Below are positions 8,371 through 16,697 of a DNA stretch of 43,575 nucleotides, piece after piece. The DNA lies in the NCBI RefSeq assembly GCF_003946245.1, contig NZ_RHNN01000030.1:1-43575 (forward strand), read 5' to 3'. This DNA comes from Levilactobacillus cerevisiae. Lineage in GTDB: Bacteria > Bacillota > Bacilli > Lactobacillales > Lactobacillaceae. How positions within the stretch are numbered: position 1 is the stretch's first letter; the number at the start of each line of letters is the position of its first letter. The notes under the pieces were generated by a model. The model made no database searches and was not told where the DNA came from. It saw nothing but the letters and a program-made list of their open reading frames with translations. The position numbers were made by a program, and so were the translations under genes.

Positions 8371-8491
8371 TACCAGGGAAGGTAAAATCAGTCTAAGCCG
8401 ATAGGACGGCGAGAGTGGGTTCAGCCGTGGGGATTACCCTGGGGGGGTGGTCGCCTAGAAAATTGATGTGTTTGAGCCGCGAATCTTAACG
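8371..8491 (+). repeat. Partial, diverged copy of the structured element's left half
   Basis: AGGTAAAATCAGTCTAAGCC..., then CAGCCGTGGGGATTACCC..., then TTTGAGCCGCGAATCTTAACG. This parallels the left half of the element at 8530-8761 (AGGTAAAATCAATGTTAGCC..., GAGCCGCGATTCTTAGCGG), about 164 nt further on. The right half with the ACCGC-loop hairpin is missing. Confidence 0.5.
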
Positions 8492-8529
8492 AAAAAGCGG
8501 ATAAAACACGATGAGTCGCACAATCTCCG

Positions 8530-8761
8530 TTGCAGGTAAAATCAATGTTAGCCGCAGGGAGGGTGGCAATGTGCCAAGCCGTGGGAATTGCCTTAGTGGC
8601 GTGAGCCGCTTAGGCAATTGATACCTTTGAGCCGCGATTCTTAGCGGCCCAAAGTAAGTCTGGAGACCGCTTTTTGGCTCCAGACGTTCGCCCACAGCGT
8701 TCCGGTCACATTGCCACCCTCCCGGAGGCGCGGCCAAGCCGCATTGATTTTTTACCTGCAA
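8530..8761 (+). repeat. Structured repeat element, large copy
   Basis: Outer arms TTGCAGGTAAAATCAATG (8530-8547) and its near-complement (8742-8761) enclose a 17-bp perfect pairing of GGGAGGGTGGCAATGTG (8557-8573) with 8707-8723. Inside are a CTTTG.GCCGC hairpin near 8621-8652 and the family hairpin TCTGGAG - ACCGCTTTTTGG - CTCCAGA (8659-8684), followed by CCCACAGCGTTCCGG. At 232 nt it is the longest copy in the window. It lies between panE (divergent) and the S9 peptidase gene. An open frame on its minus strand is an artefact of the pairing. Confidence 0.75.
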
Positions 8762-8863
8762 CCGAAAGATTGACGATTGACATCGGCGGGGCAGTGGGCT
8801 AACATGAAAATCAATCATTAAATGAGAAAATAGTGAGAAACTTTATCATGAGGAGCGATGCGT

Positions 8864-10834
8864 ATGCCAAAAGGTGTCAGTGCACAGGATCTGTTCAAAT
8901 TAAAATCGGTGACTCAGCCGTTAGCCGCAGCTGGTCAAGTCTTTTTTGTGGAAAATGGTATCGACGAGGCAGCCAATGACTACCGCGCCCAACTCAAAAA
9001 AGTGGACGCCGCGGGTTATTCCCAGGTCGTGGCCACGAACGGTAAGCTAAACGTTCAGCCAGCCGTGGCGGGCAAGCAACTGTTCTACGTCGCCACAGTT
9101 GGGGACGCCAAGGCACAGCTCTTCCAAGTGGCCAGTGCTGGTGGGGAGCCACAATTGGTCACCACCGCAACGCCCCAAGAAGCCGTCAATACCGTGATTG
9201 CCGCGGCCGATGGCAGCAGCGTGTATTTCAAAACGACAGAAACGGCCGAACAGCCGAAATTGCCGAGTCCCCAAGCCTTTCCGCAAACGCGTCACGTGGA
9301 ACGACTGGTTAACAAGGCGGACGGCTACGGCTGGTTACCGCTCGATGTGACCTACCGTTTGCGCCGCTTCCAGCCAGCGACTGGCTTAGTGGAAGAAATT
9401 CAGCAACAGGGATTTGATTTCAGCCTGACCTCCGTGAGCGACGATGGCCGCTACGTGACCGTTTTACAGGACGATGATCCCGCTGATGAGCGCAACTTTG
9501 CCCACGGCGCCTATAGTTTGGATACGCAGACGGGCGAAACGGTGGACCTGACCGCGAGCCTGGCAAATGGCCATTTTGAAGACGCCACCTTCGCGCCGGA
9601 CGGTCAGCACGTCGCCCTGATTGGGGACGACGGCACGTCCGGGTTACATACGGTGGCCAACCTGTATTTGGCCAACCAGACGACCGGGGAACTCCAGAAC
9701 TTAACCGCCGACTTACAAGCGGACCTCGCCCCAGAATTTGCCGGCGATTTCGTTCAGCAGGCCGGTGGCAAATTGGTGCGCTGGCTGAACGCCGACCAGT
9801 TTGTGTTTGCCGCTTGCTTCCATGCGCATAGCCAACTCTACGTGGGGGATGCGACCGGCGTGAAATTGGTGGACGACACCGCACGCCAGATTGTCGACTT
9901 CACCGTTGTTGATGCGCAAACTGTGGTCCTCGCCGTTTCGTATCAGGACAAACCGAGTGAACTGGTGACCTTGAACGTGGCCACCGGGCAGGAAACCGTT
10001 GCATACGATCCCAACGCCGCTTACGAAGACACCCACGAGTTTGCTCATCCCCAACACTTTGACTTTCAGTCCGCTGATGGTCAGGCGTTGGAAGGGTGGT
10101 ACTTACCAGCGCAAACGCAGGCGCCCAAGCAACCCGTACTGCTCTACGTTCACGGGGGGCCGCACGCCAACTATGGGGACACGTTCTTCTATGAATTTCA
10201 GGTGCACGCGAGCCGTGGCTTTGGCGTGGTCTTCTTTAATCCGCGGGGGTCGACTAGCTACGGTCAGGCCTTTGAGAGCAACGTGAACGGTCACTACGGC
10301 GAGGATGATTTCAACGACGTGATGACCGGTCTCGACGTGGCGTTAGAGAAATTTCCGCAGCTCGACGCCGACCGCCAGTATATCGCTGGGGGCTCCTACG
10401 GCGGGTTCATGACCACCTGGGCAATCGGCCACACCAAGCGCTTTGCCGCCGCCGTTTCGCAACGTTCCGTCACCAATTGGATCAGTCTCTTTGGGACCAG
10501 CGACATTGGCTTTTACTTTAACCCCGAGGAACTCGACGTGGACCTCTTCGCGGAAGGCGGGGTTGAATCCTATTGGAAACAGTCGCCGCTGGCCTACGCG
10601 CAAAACGTGACAACGCCGATTCGCCTGCTACACGGGGAGTGGGACATGCGCTGTCCCATCAGTCAGTCGGAGGAATTCTTCACCGCGGTCAAACGCAACG
10701 GTGTCGATGCCGACCTGATTCGCTACCCCCAAAGCTTCCACGGCATTTCGCGTGGGGGACTGCCAAACTTACGGGTCCAGCGTTTGGACGATATGACGGA
10801 ATGGTTTACGGCCCATCCGTCGGTGCAGAAGTAA
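8864..10834 (+). CDS. S9 family prolyl oligopeptidase / acylaminoacyl-peptidase-like
   Basis: 656-aa cytosolic serine peptidase with an N-terminal beta-propeller (~1-400, Asp/Thr-rich WD40/PD40-like blades such as TFAPDGQHVALIGDDG) and a C-terminal alpha/beta hydrolase domain. The triad is visible: Ser511 in GGSYGGFM, Asp594 in HGEWDMRCP and His626 in SFHGISRGG. The oxyanion region reads VLLYVHGGPH. Such enzymes trim peptides or N-acylated peptides. Two nearby ATGs are possible; 8864 is preferred because AGGAG is 8 nt upstream, while the ATG at 8858 is too close. No signal peptide. Monocistronic, closed by a terminator at 10888. High-GC codon use, as in neighbouring core genes. Confidence 0.9.
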   Translation: MPKGVSAQDLFKLKSVTQPLAAAGQVFFVENGIDEAANDYRAQLKKVDAAGYSQVVATNGKLNVQPAVAGKQLFYVATVGDAKAQLFQVASAGGEPQLVTTATPQEAVNTVIAAADGSSVYFKTTETAEQPKLPSPQAFPQTRHVERLVNKADGYGWLPLDVTYRLRRFQPATGLVEEIQQQGFDFSLTSVSDDGRYVTVLQDDDPADERNFAHGAYSLDTQTGETVDLTASLANGHFEDATFAPDGQHVALIGDDGTSGLHTVANLYLANQTTGELQNLTADLQADLAPEFAGDFVQQAGGKLVRWLNADQFVFAACFHAHSQLYVGDATGVKLVDDTARQIVDFTVVDAQTVVLAVSYQDKPSELVTLNVATGQETVAYDPNAAYEDTHEFAHPQHFDFQSADGQALEGWYLPAQTQAPKQPVLLYVHGGPHANYGDTFFYEFQVHASRGFGVVFFNPRGSTSYGQAFESNVNGHYGEDDFNDVMTGLDVALEKFPQLDADRQYIAGGSYGGFMTTWAIGHTKRFAAAVSQRSVTNWISLFGTSDIGFYFNPEELDVDLFAEGGVESYWKQSPLAYAQNVTTPIRLLHGEWDMRCPISQSEEFFTAVKRNGVDADLIRYPQSFHGISRGGLPNLRVQRLDDMTEWFTAHPSVQK

Positions 10835-10887
10835 GCGGTAGTTAACCTGACGACTGACTAGAAATAAAAATACAAATATTTATAATG

Positions 10888-10919
10888 GACTCACTCACTT
10901 AACAGGGGTGAGTCTTTTT
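10888..10919 (+). terminator. Terminator of the S9 peptidase gene
   Basis: GACTCAC (10888-10894) pairs with GTGAGTC (10908-10914), followed by TTTTTG: a rho-independent terminator just after the stop codon. Confidence 0.8.
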
Positions 10920-11032
10920 GATACGGAGATGTCCGGTGATTACCCATTGGTTATGTACACAGGCGATTCAGAAGCGTATCCTAGCAGGTGACGCAATTTT
11001 TCTCGAAAACTGAATTGGTGAGTGCAACTTAT

Positions 11033-12643
11033 ATGGATAAAAAAATTATATCAGGGTCATTCTGGCTCTCATTTGGGAGTATTTTTTCACGGGTCTTGGG
11101 GGTTGTTTACCTGATTCCGTGGTTGGCGATGATTGGGTCGCCACAACATCAAACGGTCGCGCAGGCCTTGTTCAACACGGCTTACACGCCGTACGCGTTG
11201 TTCATCGCTCTGGGAACGGCGGGCTTTCCGTCTGCCATTGCCCGGCGCGTGGCGTTTTTCAATGGTGAAGATAGCTTTAATAACTCAAAGCACATCGCGT
11301 TTGCGGGCTTTGGCTTCATGGTGGTTTCCGGCGTGATCTGTGGGGCCTTGCTGTACGGGTTAGCGCCCGTGCTGGCGGCTAATAGTCCCGTGAGCTCGGT
11401 GGTCAATGCGACGGTTGCGATTCGGTGCCTGGTACCGGCGATTGTGATTCTGCCGTCGATGAGTATTTTACGGGGCTGGTTCCAGGGAAACGGGGACCTC
11501 AAGCCGTTTGGAATTTCCCAGCTGTGGGAACAGTTTATTCGGATTATTGTGATTTTGGGCGGCACCTACGTCCTGATTGAAGTCTGGCACCAGAGCTACG
11601 TCCAAGCGGTATTCATTAGTGTGGCGGCGGCCTTTGTTGGCGCGATTGCCAGCTACCTGTACCTGCTGGGTCACCTGTGGCGCCAGCGCAACGCGTATCG
11701 ACGGTTGACGGCCAAGAGCCAGGCGGGGAAGCAACACGCCGCTGGACAGTTGCTGAAAATGATTGGCTACGAGTCGATTCCCTTTGTGATTGTGGGTTCG
11801 GGAATCACACTGAGTCAATTGGTGGATCAATTGTTCTTCAAGCAGATCATGCAAGGCCTGTTACACCAGTCGGCCGCGATGACCCAGTACGTGTTCACCA
11901 TCTTCTCGGCCAATCCAAACAAGATTACCACGGTGATTGTCTCACTGGCGATGGCCGTGGCGGAGACGTCGCTGCCACTGTTGGCGGGAAAATTGGGTAA
12001 CATCAAGGAAAATCGGCCCCAGATTGGCGCGCTACTGACGAATAATTTTCAACTGTTAACGTTCGTGCTGCTGCCACTAGTCATTCTGGTGAGCGTCTTT
12101 GCCTACCCGACCTACGGCATCTTCTTCAACTTTGATGGCGCCGGGGCCACGTATTTGGTCGCAAATGTGTGGCAGAGCCTGATTCTGGGCCTGGCACTGG
12201 ACCTTCTAACAGTCTTACAGGCGTTGCGGATGAGTAAAAAGGCGACGACCTACCTCTTGACGGGGCTGGGCATCAAGGTGGCCCTGCAACTGCCGATGGT
12301 TTATCTCTTCCAAGGGTATGGCGCGTTGCTGACGACGGCGATTGCCTTTGGCTGGATCACGGTTGTCAGCTGGCGACTGATTCGGCGGAGTTATGCGGTC
12401 AAGCTGAGCGATATCATTCCGATTGCGCGGTTGAATTTGATTTTCGCTGTAGTAGCCACGATTCTCGTCGATGGCTGTCAGTGGGCATTTGGTCATGCGT
12501 TTTTCACCAGTAAACTGCTGGCGATGGGGTATGTTGGCGTGCTGGGATTGATTACACTGGGGATTTATATTTGGTTGGCCAATCGGTTGGGAGTTGCGCA
12601 GTTGATTTTTAAGCGCCCGATTAAAGTCGCTTTGCGGCGATAG
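11033..12643 (+). CDS. MOP-superfamily lipid-linked oligosaccharide flippase (YtgP/MurJ type)
   Basis: 536-aa polytopic membrane protein with about 14 hydrophobic helices. It begins MDKKIISGSFWLSFGSIFSRVLGVVYLIPW, the usual opening of the SpoVB/YtgP branch of the polysaccharide flippase family. These proteins move lipid II or other undecaprenyl-linked glycans across the membrane; YtgP-type proteins supply lipid II flipping in many Firmicutes. The family core ALGTAGFPSAIARRVAFFN and SMSILRGWFQGNGDLKPFGISQLWEQ matches well. The ATG at 11033 is preferred on homology of the N-terminus; the ribosome site (GGTGAG, 11 nt away) is weak. No glycan genes surround it, favouring a housekeeping lipid II role over capsule export. 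Confidence 0.82.
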   Translation: MDKKIISGSFWLSFGSIFSRVLGVVYLIPWLAMIGSPQHQTVAQALFNTAYTPYALFIALGTAGFPSAIARRVAFFNGEDSFNNSKHIAFAGFGFMVVSGVICGALLYGLAPVLAANSPVSSVVNATVAIRCLVPAIVILPSMSILRGWFQGNGDLKPFGISQLWEQFIRIIVILGGTYVLIEVWHQSYVQAVFISVAAAFVGAIASYLYLLGHLWRQRNAYRRLTAKSQAGKQHAAGQLLKMIGYESIPFVIVGSGITLSQLVDQLFFKQIMQGLLHQSAAMTQYVFTIFSANPNKITTVIVSLAMAVAETSLPLLAGKLGNIKENRPQIGALLTNNFQLLTFVLLPLVILVSVFAYPTYGIFFNFDGAGATYLVANVWQSLILGLALDLLTVLQALRMSKKATTYLLTGLGIKVALQLPMVYLFQGYGALLTTAIAFGWITVVSWRLIRRSYAVKLSDIIPIARLNLIFAVVATILVDGCQWAFGHAFFTSKLLAMGYVGVLGLITLGIYIWLANRLGVAQLIFKRPIKVALRR

Positions 12644-12671
12644 CCCTGAGTTAATTTTAAAAGAATTATAG

Positions 12672-12720
12672 AAAAAGGGATGTTGATTCTCGACTTTGTG
12701 TTGAGAATCAACATCCTTTT
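12672..12720 (+). terminator. Strong terminator after the flippase gene
   Basis: GGATGTTGATTCTC and GAGAATCAACATCC form a 14-bp perfect stem with A-run before and TTTT after. It may also end the minus-strand transcript of the 65-aa gene. Confidence 0.88.
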
Positions 12721-12775
12721 GAATTGGATGAAATTCAAGTTCAATCCTTTCAGTGGATTGATTGTCAGTGACTCT

Positions 12776-12973
12776 TTAAGATTGAGATGAACCATTTTGC
12801 TCATCACTTTCCTTGAGTGATTCTAAGGTGTCTTTATACTGCTCGTAGGCCGAATCCATGGCTTCAACGAATTTTTTTGACAGTAGTTCATCATCCAATA
12901 TGGTAGTTGATTCGACATTTAACTCACCCGTGCCAATCTCGAAAGATTTGTTTGGTTTAGGAATTTTTGACAT
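12776..12973 (-). CDS. Small acidic hypothetical protein
   Basis: 65 aa, Asp/Glu/Ser-rich, probably soluble and partly helical (DDELLSKKFVEAMDSAYEQYKDTL). No family recognised. The start at MSKIPKPNKSFE is supported by AAGGAGA 9 nt upstream; the track of open sequence runs further but has no site. A TATACT box lies upstream on the minus strand, and the leader carries a repeated CCAATGCAAA. It stands between the flippase terminator and the CRISPR leader, yet does not resemble any Cas protein. Confidence 0.6.
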   Translation of the reverse strand: MSKIPKPNKSFEIGTGELNVESTTILDDELLSKKFVEAMDSAYEQYKDTLESLKESDEQNGSSQS

Positions 12974-13228
12974 TGCTGGCCATCTCCTTTTTATGATTTG
13001 CATTGGTTTGCATTGGCTTCTCATTGGAGCAAATACAGTATAACTTAAATGTGTACTTTTCGAAAATTTCTATTTCTTTGAACTAGATCTTGAATACTAT
13101 TGACTATTTTGCAGCTGTTTTTCTAAGCGTTGTTATCGACCGCTTACTGATGTATGCTTAAGAAGCAAGTTAATTGAAAACGGCGATTCTTGAATTTTCA
13201 AAGCTTGATGTGACGGTGTTTTCTTAGT

Positions 13229-13561
13229 GTATTCCCCACAGGTGTGGGGGTGATCCTAATGATGACTTAGATGAATTGGTTGGTTCTGGGTATTCCCCAC
13301 AGGTGTGGGGGTGATCCCAAATTGTCGCTACGAGAGGTTGAACAAAAGATGTATTCCCCACAGGTGTGGGGGTGATCCTATCTTCAAGTGCCTTTGCGTC
13401 TTTAAAAGACTGTATTCCCCACAGGTGTGGGGGTGATCCCTCTAATGCAAGTGCTTCAACCGTTTCTTCTGCGTATTCCCCACAGGTGTGGGGGTGATCC
13501 TGACCAGCGGTAGCAGCACGAACGTTAACAGTTGTATTCCCCACAAGTGTGGGGGTGTTTA
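13229..13561 (+). CRISPR. Orphan type I-E CRISPR array, 6 repeats and 5 spacers
   Basis: Six 28-nt repeats start at 13229, 13290, 13351, 13412, 13473 and 13534, with an exact 61-nt period and 33-nt spacers. The repeat begins GTATTCCCCACAGG and ends GGGGGTGATCC, with the CCCCACA/TGTGGGG palindrome typical of type I-E. The last repeat is degenerate (ACAAGTGTGG, ending GTGTTTA), which marks the trailer end, so the leader should be the AT-rich stretch at about 13080-13228. No cas gene is present in the window. An open frame across the array on the minus strand is a repeat artefact. All five spacers differ. Read on the minus strand, spacers 3-5 translate without stops (for example AEETVEALALE), as expected for protospacers from phage coding sequence. 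Confidence 0.97.
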
Positions 13562-13696
13562 AAAAGTCTCGGGTAAAAGTGCATAATTTTTCTGTTTAGG
13601 CATCCGAATTTTATTGAGGGTGCCTTTTATGTACTGAATGGAACAGATGGTTGGTGTGGGTGTGAGTCAGCCCTAACCCTAAAACCTAGCTTGCCC

Positions 13697-13759
13697 TAGG
13701 TCGCCAACCTGTCTCTCACCCGAAAATCCCAATCCTGGCAGCCGCCGAAACGTGCTACG
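13697..13759. repeat. Imperfect 63-nt direct repeat, copy 1
   Basis: Starts TAGGTCGCCAACCTGTCTCTC, continues through CCCGAAAATCCCAAT and ends GTGCTACG. The second copy is at 13836-13898, 139 nt later, with about eight substitutions. No coding frame runs through both copies. Confidence 0.75.
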
Positions 13760-13835
13760 TGAGCCAGGTCCCTGCGCTTAAACAGTGATAGAACATCTAA
13801 TTGGTTTAGGACTGACGCTTCAAATCACTTTGTTT

Positions 13836-13898
13836 TAGGTCGTCAAACTGTCTCTCGCCCGAAAATCCCAATTCTGGCAGCCTCTGAAATGTGCTACG
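13836..13898. repeat. Imperfect 63-nt direct repeat, copy 2
   Basis: Matches the copy at 13697-13759; starts TAGGTCGTCAAACTGTCTCTC and ends GTGCTACG. The conserved core is CCCGAAAATCCCAAT then CTGGCAGCC. Function unknown. Confidence 0.75.
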
Positions 13899-14010
13899 CA
13901 GGGCAACTGGTTCCGCTTAACAACGCTAAGCAAAGCCCCCAGGCCCGGGGCTTTCACTTAGCGCCGTTAATGCTCGCCAGCTGTGCGCCCTGCTCCGCAC
14001 TCTTTACCCA

Positions 14011-14042
14011 AAAATCCCCCGTCGTGACGTTACGACGGGGGA
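14011..14042 (-). terminator. Terminator of the NlpC/P60 gene
   Basis: TCCCCCGTCGT and ACGACGGGGGA form an 11-bp perfect stem. On the minus strand it is followed by TTTTTGGG, the classic rho-independent form, about 50 nt after the stop codon at 14089. Confidence 0.85.
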
Positions 14043-14088
14043 CACAGTTTATTTCACTTATGAAGGTTGGAACTGTTGATGTTACCTG

Positions 14089-14565
14089 TTATTCGACGGA
14101 ACCGACACGGGCGTAACCTACAGCGTGCCACCATGGCGCGTGAACGGCTTCAGTGACCACACCGCGGTTTTGGGAATCGATCATGCGACCGTTACCAACG
14201 TACAGACCCACGTGAGAGATAGAACGCTTTGAGCCACCGAAGAAGACCAAGTCACCCTTCTTGATGTTCTTGTAAGTCACGTGTTGGTACTTGTTGTATT
14301 GCGCTTGGGCAGTCCGGGGGATGGTCTTGGAAGCGGCCTTCTTGTAGACGTAGCTGGTAAAGCCAGAGCAGTCAAAGCGGGAAGGACCAGTTGAGCCCCA
14401 ACCGTAAGGCTTACCTAATTGGGCTTTAGCAACCTTGGAGATCTTGTCGTAAGACATGGTGTCGTCGGCGTGAGCAGTTGCGGGTTGAACGATAGCGAAC
14501 CCAGCAATAGCAAATGCGACCGTGGCCATAATAGTTAAAACAATATCAGTAAACGTCTTCTTCAT
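14089..14565 (-). CDS. Secreted NlpC/P60 peptidoglycan endopeptidase
   Basis: 158 aa: signal peptide (residues ~1-33, MKKTFTDIVLTIMATVAFAI... with cleavage after AHA) followed directly by an NlpC/P60 domain that cuts gamma-D-Glu-diamino acid bonds in muropeptides. Catalytic Cys66 is in RFDCSGFTSYVY and His118 in SHVGLYVGNG. No SH3, LysM or other wall-binding module is attached, so it is a minimal enzyme. The MKK start is favoured although AGGAG lies about 13 nt upstream; the alternative TTG four codons earlier sits on top of that site. A 5' inverted repeat at 14601-14644 may govern expression. Monocistronic. Confidence 0.88.
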   Translation of the reverse strand: MKKTFTDIVLTIMATVAFAIAGFAIVQPATAHADDTMSYDKISKVAKAQLGKPYGWGSTGPSRFDCSGFTSYVYKKAASKTIPRTAQAQYNKYQHVTYKNIKKGDLVFFGGSKRSISHVGLYVGNGRMIDSQNRGVVTEAVHAPWWHAVGYARVGSVE

Positions 14566-14600
14566 AAGTGTAAACAAACTCCTTCAAATTTTTTAGATTT

Positions 14601-14644
14601 TAGTATTAAGTGTTACTCGTTGCGAATCAACATGCTTAATACTA
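14601..14644. promoter_or_regulatory. Inverted repeat in the NlpC/P60 upstream region
   Basis: TAGTATTAAG (14601-14610) and CTTAATACTA (14635-14644) are perfectly paired, with TGTT/AACA extending the stem after a one-to-two-base bulge. It lies 36 nt upstream of the start codon. As DNA it could be an operator; as RNA it could fold in the leader. No T-run follows. Confidence 0.5.
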
Positions 14645-14722
14645 TCAGGGAGTTGTTACAGAAATGTCTCAAAGAAATATCAATCGGATTAAAGCTAAAA
14701 TGACGTTTTGAAACATAAGCCG

Positions 14723-15679
14723 TTAATCAGCGAGATAAGCGTGCGGAAAATGCCGGTGTGACGCCATTTCAGGGGTCAATGTGATTTGTTGCAGGCGGTT
14801 GGTTGTTCGGGGGATGAAGAAATAAGTTAGCCGGTCTAAATCGATGATTCCCCGGTAATGGGTGTAATTATGGTTCCCCTGATCCCGCCGTGTGACATCA
14901 TATGGTAATATAACCTCGCCCAGCCAATGAAAAAGTTGGGTCGTTGCCGCGGCCGTGGTGGGTGCTGGTGACGTTCCCCAGCGCCGCAGCGCCATGTGAA
15001 TGAAGCGCCGCGTGGGAACGGAGCCCGCTGGCAAGGGGGTTCCGGCAGCGATGGTGGCCTTAGCAGCCTGAATGGTCGCTGGCGTAAACGTGGTGCCAGG
15101 AACTCCCAGAAAGGCGTTTAGATTAGCCAGGTGCGTCGCCAGGACCGGTGTGTTGGTCAAGACCCTCGCCGGATCCGGTTGGGCTGTTAAGGGCCCGCCA
15201 GTGGGTTCAATCACCAGCGTTTGCCCGGACCGGTCACTGAGAAGCCAGTGGAAGGGGTAGACATATTTGTCCGCGCCCCATTTCCGACCGACCAGGGTGA
15301 CCTGTGGCAAATCGGCCACGACTTCGGCCAGGGTAGCGTGTTCGCCCAGCACCCAGTTGATGAAGTCCTGCGGCGTTAAATTGGTTTGGCCGGGGATGGG
15401 GGCGTCAGCGTAATCCACGGCGCCGGGCAGGTACAGTTCGGCACACGTGATACCGGTTTCATTTACCCCGTCGGCCATCAGGTACCCAGAAAAATCCGCC
15501 GCCATTCGACCGCCGCCCAAAAGCGCGTAACGCGTGGTCCGGGACGTCCCGAGCGCCGTTTGCCAGTGATAGTTGCGGGGTAGAAAAACGGGGCGCCAGG
15601 GTGTGGTCGTGGGAAAATCCATGGTTCGCCCAAAAAAGTGGTGGCCTGTAGCGGCCGTATAGGTTAGACTAGTACACAC
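14723..15679 (-). CDS. Choloylglycine hydrolase family protein (bile salt hydrolase / penicillin V acylase type)
   Basis: 318-aa Ntn-hydrolase that cleaves an amide bond in conjugated bile salts, penicillin V or N-acyl homoserine lactone-like substrates. GTG at 15677-15679 is the start: AAGGAGG lies 8 nt upstream and it places the nucleophile as Cys2 (reads (M)CTSLTYTA), exposed once fMet is removed. Arg18 and Asp21 (GRTMDF) match the family. Asn73 (DGVNETG) and LTNTP supply the conserved asparagines, with Arg later in PTRRFIHMALRRWG. No signal peptide, so cytosolic. The substrate cannot be settled from sequence; isolated copies in plant and ferment lactobacilli are often penicillin V acylase-like. 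Monocistronic. Confidence 0.88.
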   Translation of the reverse strand: MCTSLTYTAATGHHFFGRTMDFPTTTPWRPVFLPRNYHWQTALGTSRTTRYALLGGGRMAADFSGYLMADGVNETGITCAELYLPGAVDYADAPIPGQTNLTPQDFINWVLGEHATLAEVVADLPQVTLVGRKWGADKYVYPFHWLLSDRSGQTLVIEPTGGPLTAQPDPARVLTNTPVLATHLANLNAFLGVPGTTFTPATIQAAKATIAAGTPLPAGSVPTRRFIHMALRRWGTSPAPTTAAATTQLFHWLGEVILPYDVTRRDQGNHNYTHYRGIIDLDRLTYFFIPRTTNRLQQITLTPEMASHRHFPHAYLAD

Positions 15680-15835
15680 AAGGGAGTCCTCCTTGTTCAT
15701 AAAGTAGAAACAAGTTCAGTATAACATTGAAATTCGCCGGGACTGCGGCTTGTATTCCTGGCGTGAATCTCGTAAGCTATTTACAGAGATGATTTACCCG
15801 AATTTGAGGCTTAATTTTGGAAGGGAACTGGGAAA

Positions 15836-16462
15836 ATGAAATCGACATGGAATTTGGTGGGGATGGCACTGTGGTTAGTGGTCCTCGTAACGCTGGTTTG
15901 GATGGTCCACGACATGCGCGTGCGGCGGATTCGACTCATCGTTAAGGAACATCACAGCTTCTCGTGGCAGAACTTGACCATTTCAACGATTGAGCTGGTC
16001 GTCTGGCTACTGTTCTTCGGCGGCATGAGCTACACGACTTTCTTTCAAAATGTGAACCAGCTGGGCGACCGCGTGAGCCAGACCACGCGCTACGAACCGT
16101 TAGTGATCAACACGGGGAACGGCAGCGGGTCCGCGTACTACGTCACCGTCAACAATAGTACCGGTAAGAAGCCAGTTCAGACCTATACATACCTGACCGA
16201 GGGGGAAAAATACCAGGTCAGCAGTACCGTCGCGACCGTTTCGGCGGGCAAGAAGGCCATTAACCTGCCGGCGTCGGCTTACAATTGGGATACCAAGAAG
16301 GTCGCCAAGTACGACCAACGCCACCAAAAGGCTTGGGTCGGCGTGATTGAGACGACGTACAAGAAGTCCTTTGTCAACGGCATTGGCCTGCACGCCGGTC
16401 GTTTGGCCAACCGCTTCACGTTGATTCGAATTCCGGATCACTCGTTTATGCAGAGTGAATAA
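15836..16462 (+). CDS. Membrane-anchored protein with extracytoplasmic domain, unknown function
   Basis: 208 aa. Two hydrophobic segments (residues ~7-25 and ~52-70, WLLFFGGMSYTTFF) are joined by a basic loop (DMRVRRIRLIVKEHH). A ~135-residue polar domain follows, rich in Thr/Ser/Tyr and probably beta-structured. The positive-inside rule places the basic loop inside and the C-terminal domain outside. I know similar proteins only as uncharacterised lactobacillus proteins. ATG at 15836 has GGAAGGGA about 11 nt upstream. It is transcribed alone and ends at a strong terminator. Confidence 0.75.
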   Translation: MKSTWNLVGMALWLVVLVTLVWMVHDMRVRRIRLIVKEHHSFSWQNLTISTIELVVWLLFFGGMSYTTFFQNVNQLGDRVSQTTRYEPLVINTGNGSGSAYYVTVNNSTGKKPVQTYTYLTEGEKYQVSSTVATVSAGKKAINLPASAYNWDTKKVAKYDQRHQKAWVGVIETTYKKSFVNGIGLHAGRLANRFTLIRIPDHSFMQSE

Positions 16463-16512
16463 GAAACAAGTGTAGCATTGCTGATTAGCTGGCATGTAGC
16501 TAGTCGCAAAGA

Positions 16513-16562
16513 AAAAAATCGCCTATAAATTCCGATTATAACGGGATTTATAGGCGATTTTG
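16513..16562 (+). terminator. Strong bidirectional terminator
   Basis: AAAATCGCCTATAAAT pairs perfectly with ATTTATAGGCGATTTT around a 15-nt interior, with A and T tracts on both sides. Confidence 0.9.
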
Positions 16563-16697
16563 ATTTTCTTGCGTAATTAGGCGGAGATAACTGGCCGCTC
16601 TGTTATGCTGGAAAACAGTAGGGGTTAGGAGAGTGGCGCTGATTTCGTTCGACTCAATTGTCGTTTCTTGGGAATTGAAAAGGATAGGTGAAAGCCA

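Larger units (their letters stand above)
13562..14010. other. Intergenic region with a direct repeat pair and a long hairpin
   Basis: No gene seen. It holds the 63-nt direct repeats listed separately and a hairpin at 13922-13968, where AACGCTAAG and AAAGCCCC pair with GGGGCTTT and CTTAGCG around a short loop. That hairpin lacks a T-run after it. The open frame at 13889-14116 has no ribosome binding site. Confidence 0.5.

Noticed and set aside
8486..8818. 110-codon minus-strand frame upstream of the S9 peptidase
   Set aside because: It lies across the paired arms of a structured repeat and has no start signal.
13224..13544. 106-codon minus-strand open frame over the CRISPR array
   Set aside because: It is made of the repeat read in three frames (HPHTCGEY, PPHLWG, ITPTPVGN) plus spacers; no ribosome binding site.
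13889..14116. 75-codon plus-strand frame
   Set aside because: It crosses a direct repeat, a hairpin and the terminator of the convergent gene; no ribosome site.
11000..16000. Search for cas genes near the array
   Set aside because: The flanking genes are a flippase, a small acidic protein, an NlpC/P60 hydrolase and a choloylglycine hydrolase; none resembles a Cas protein.
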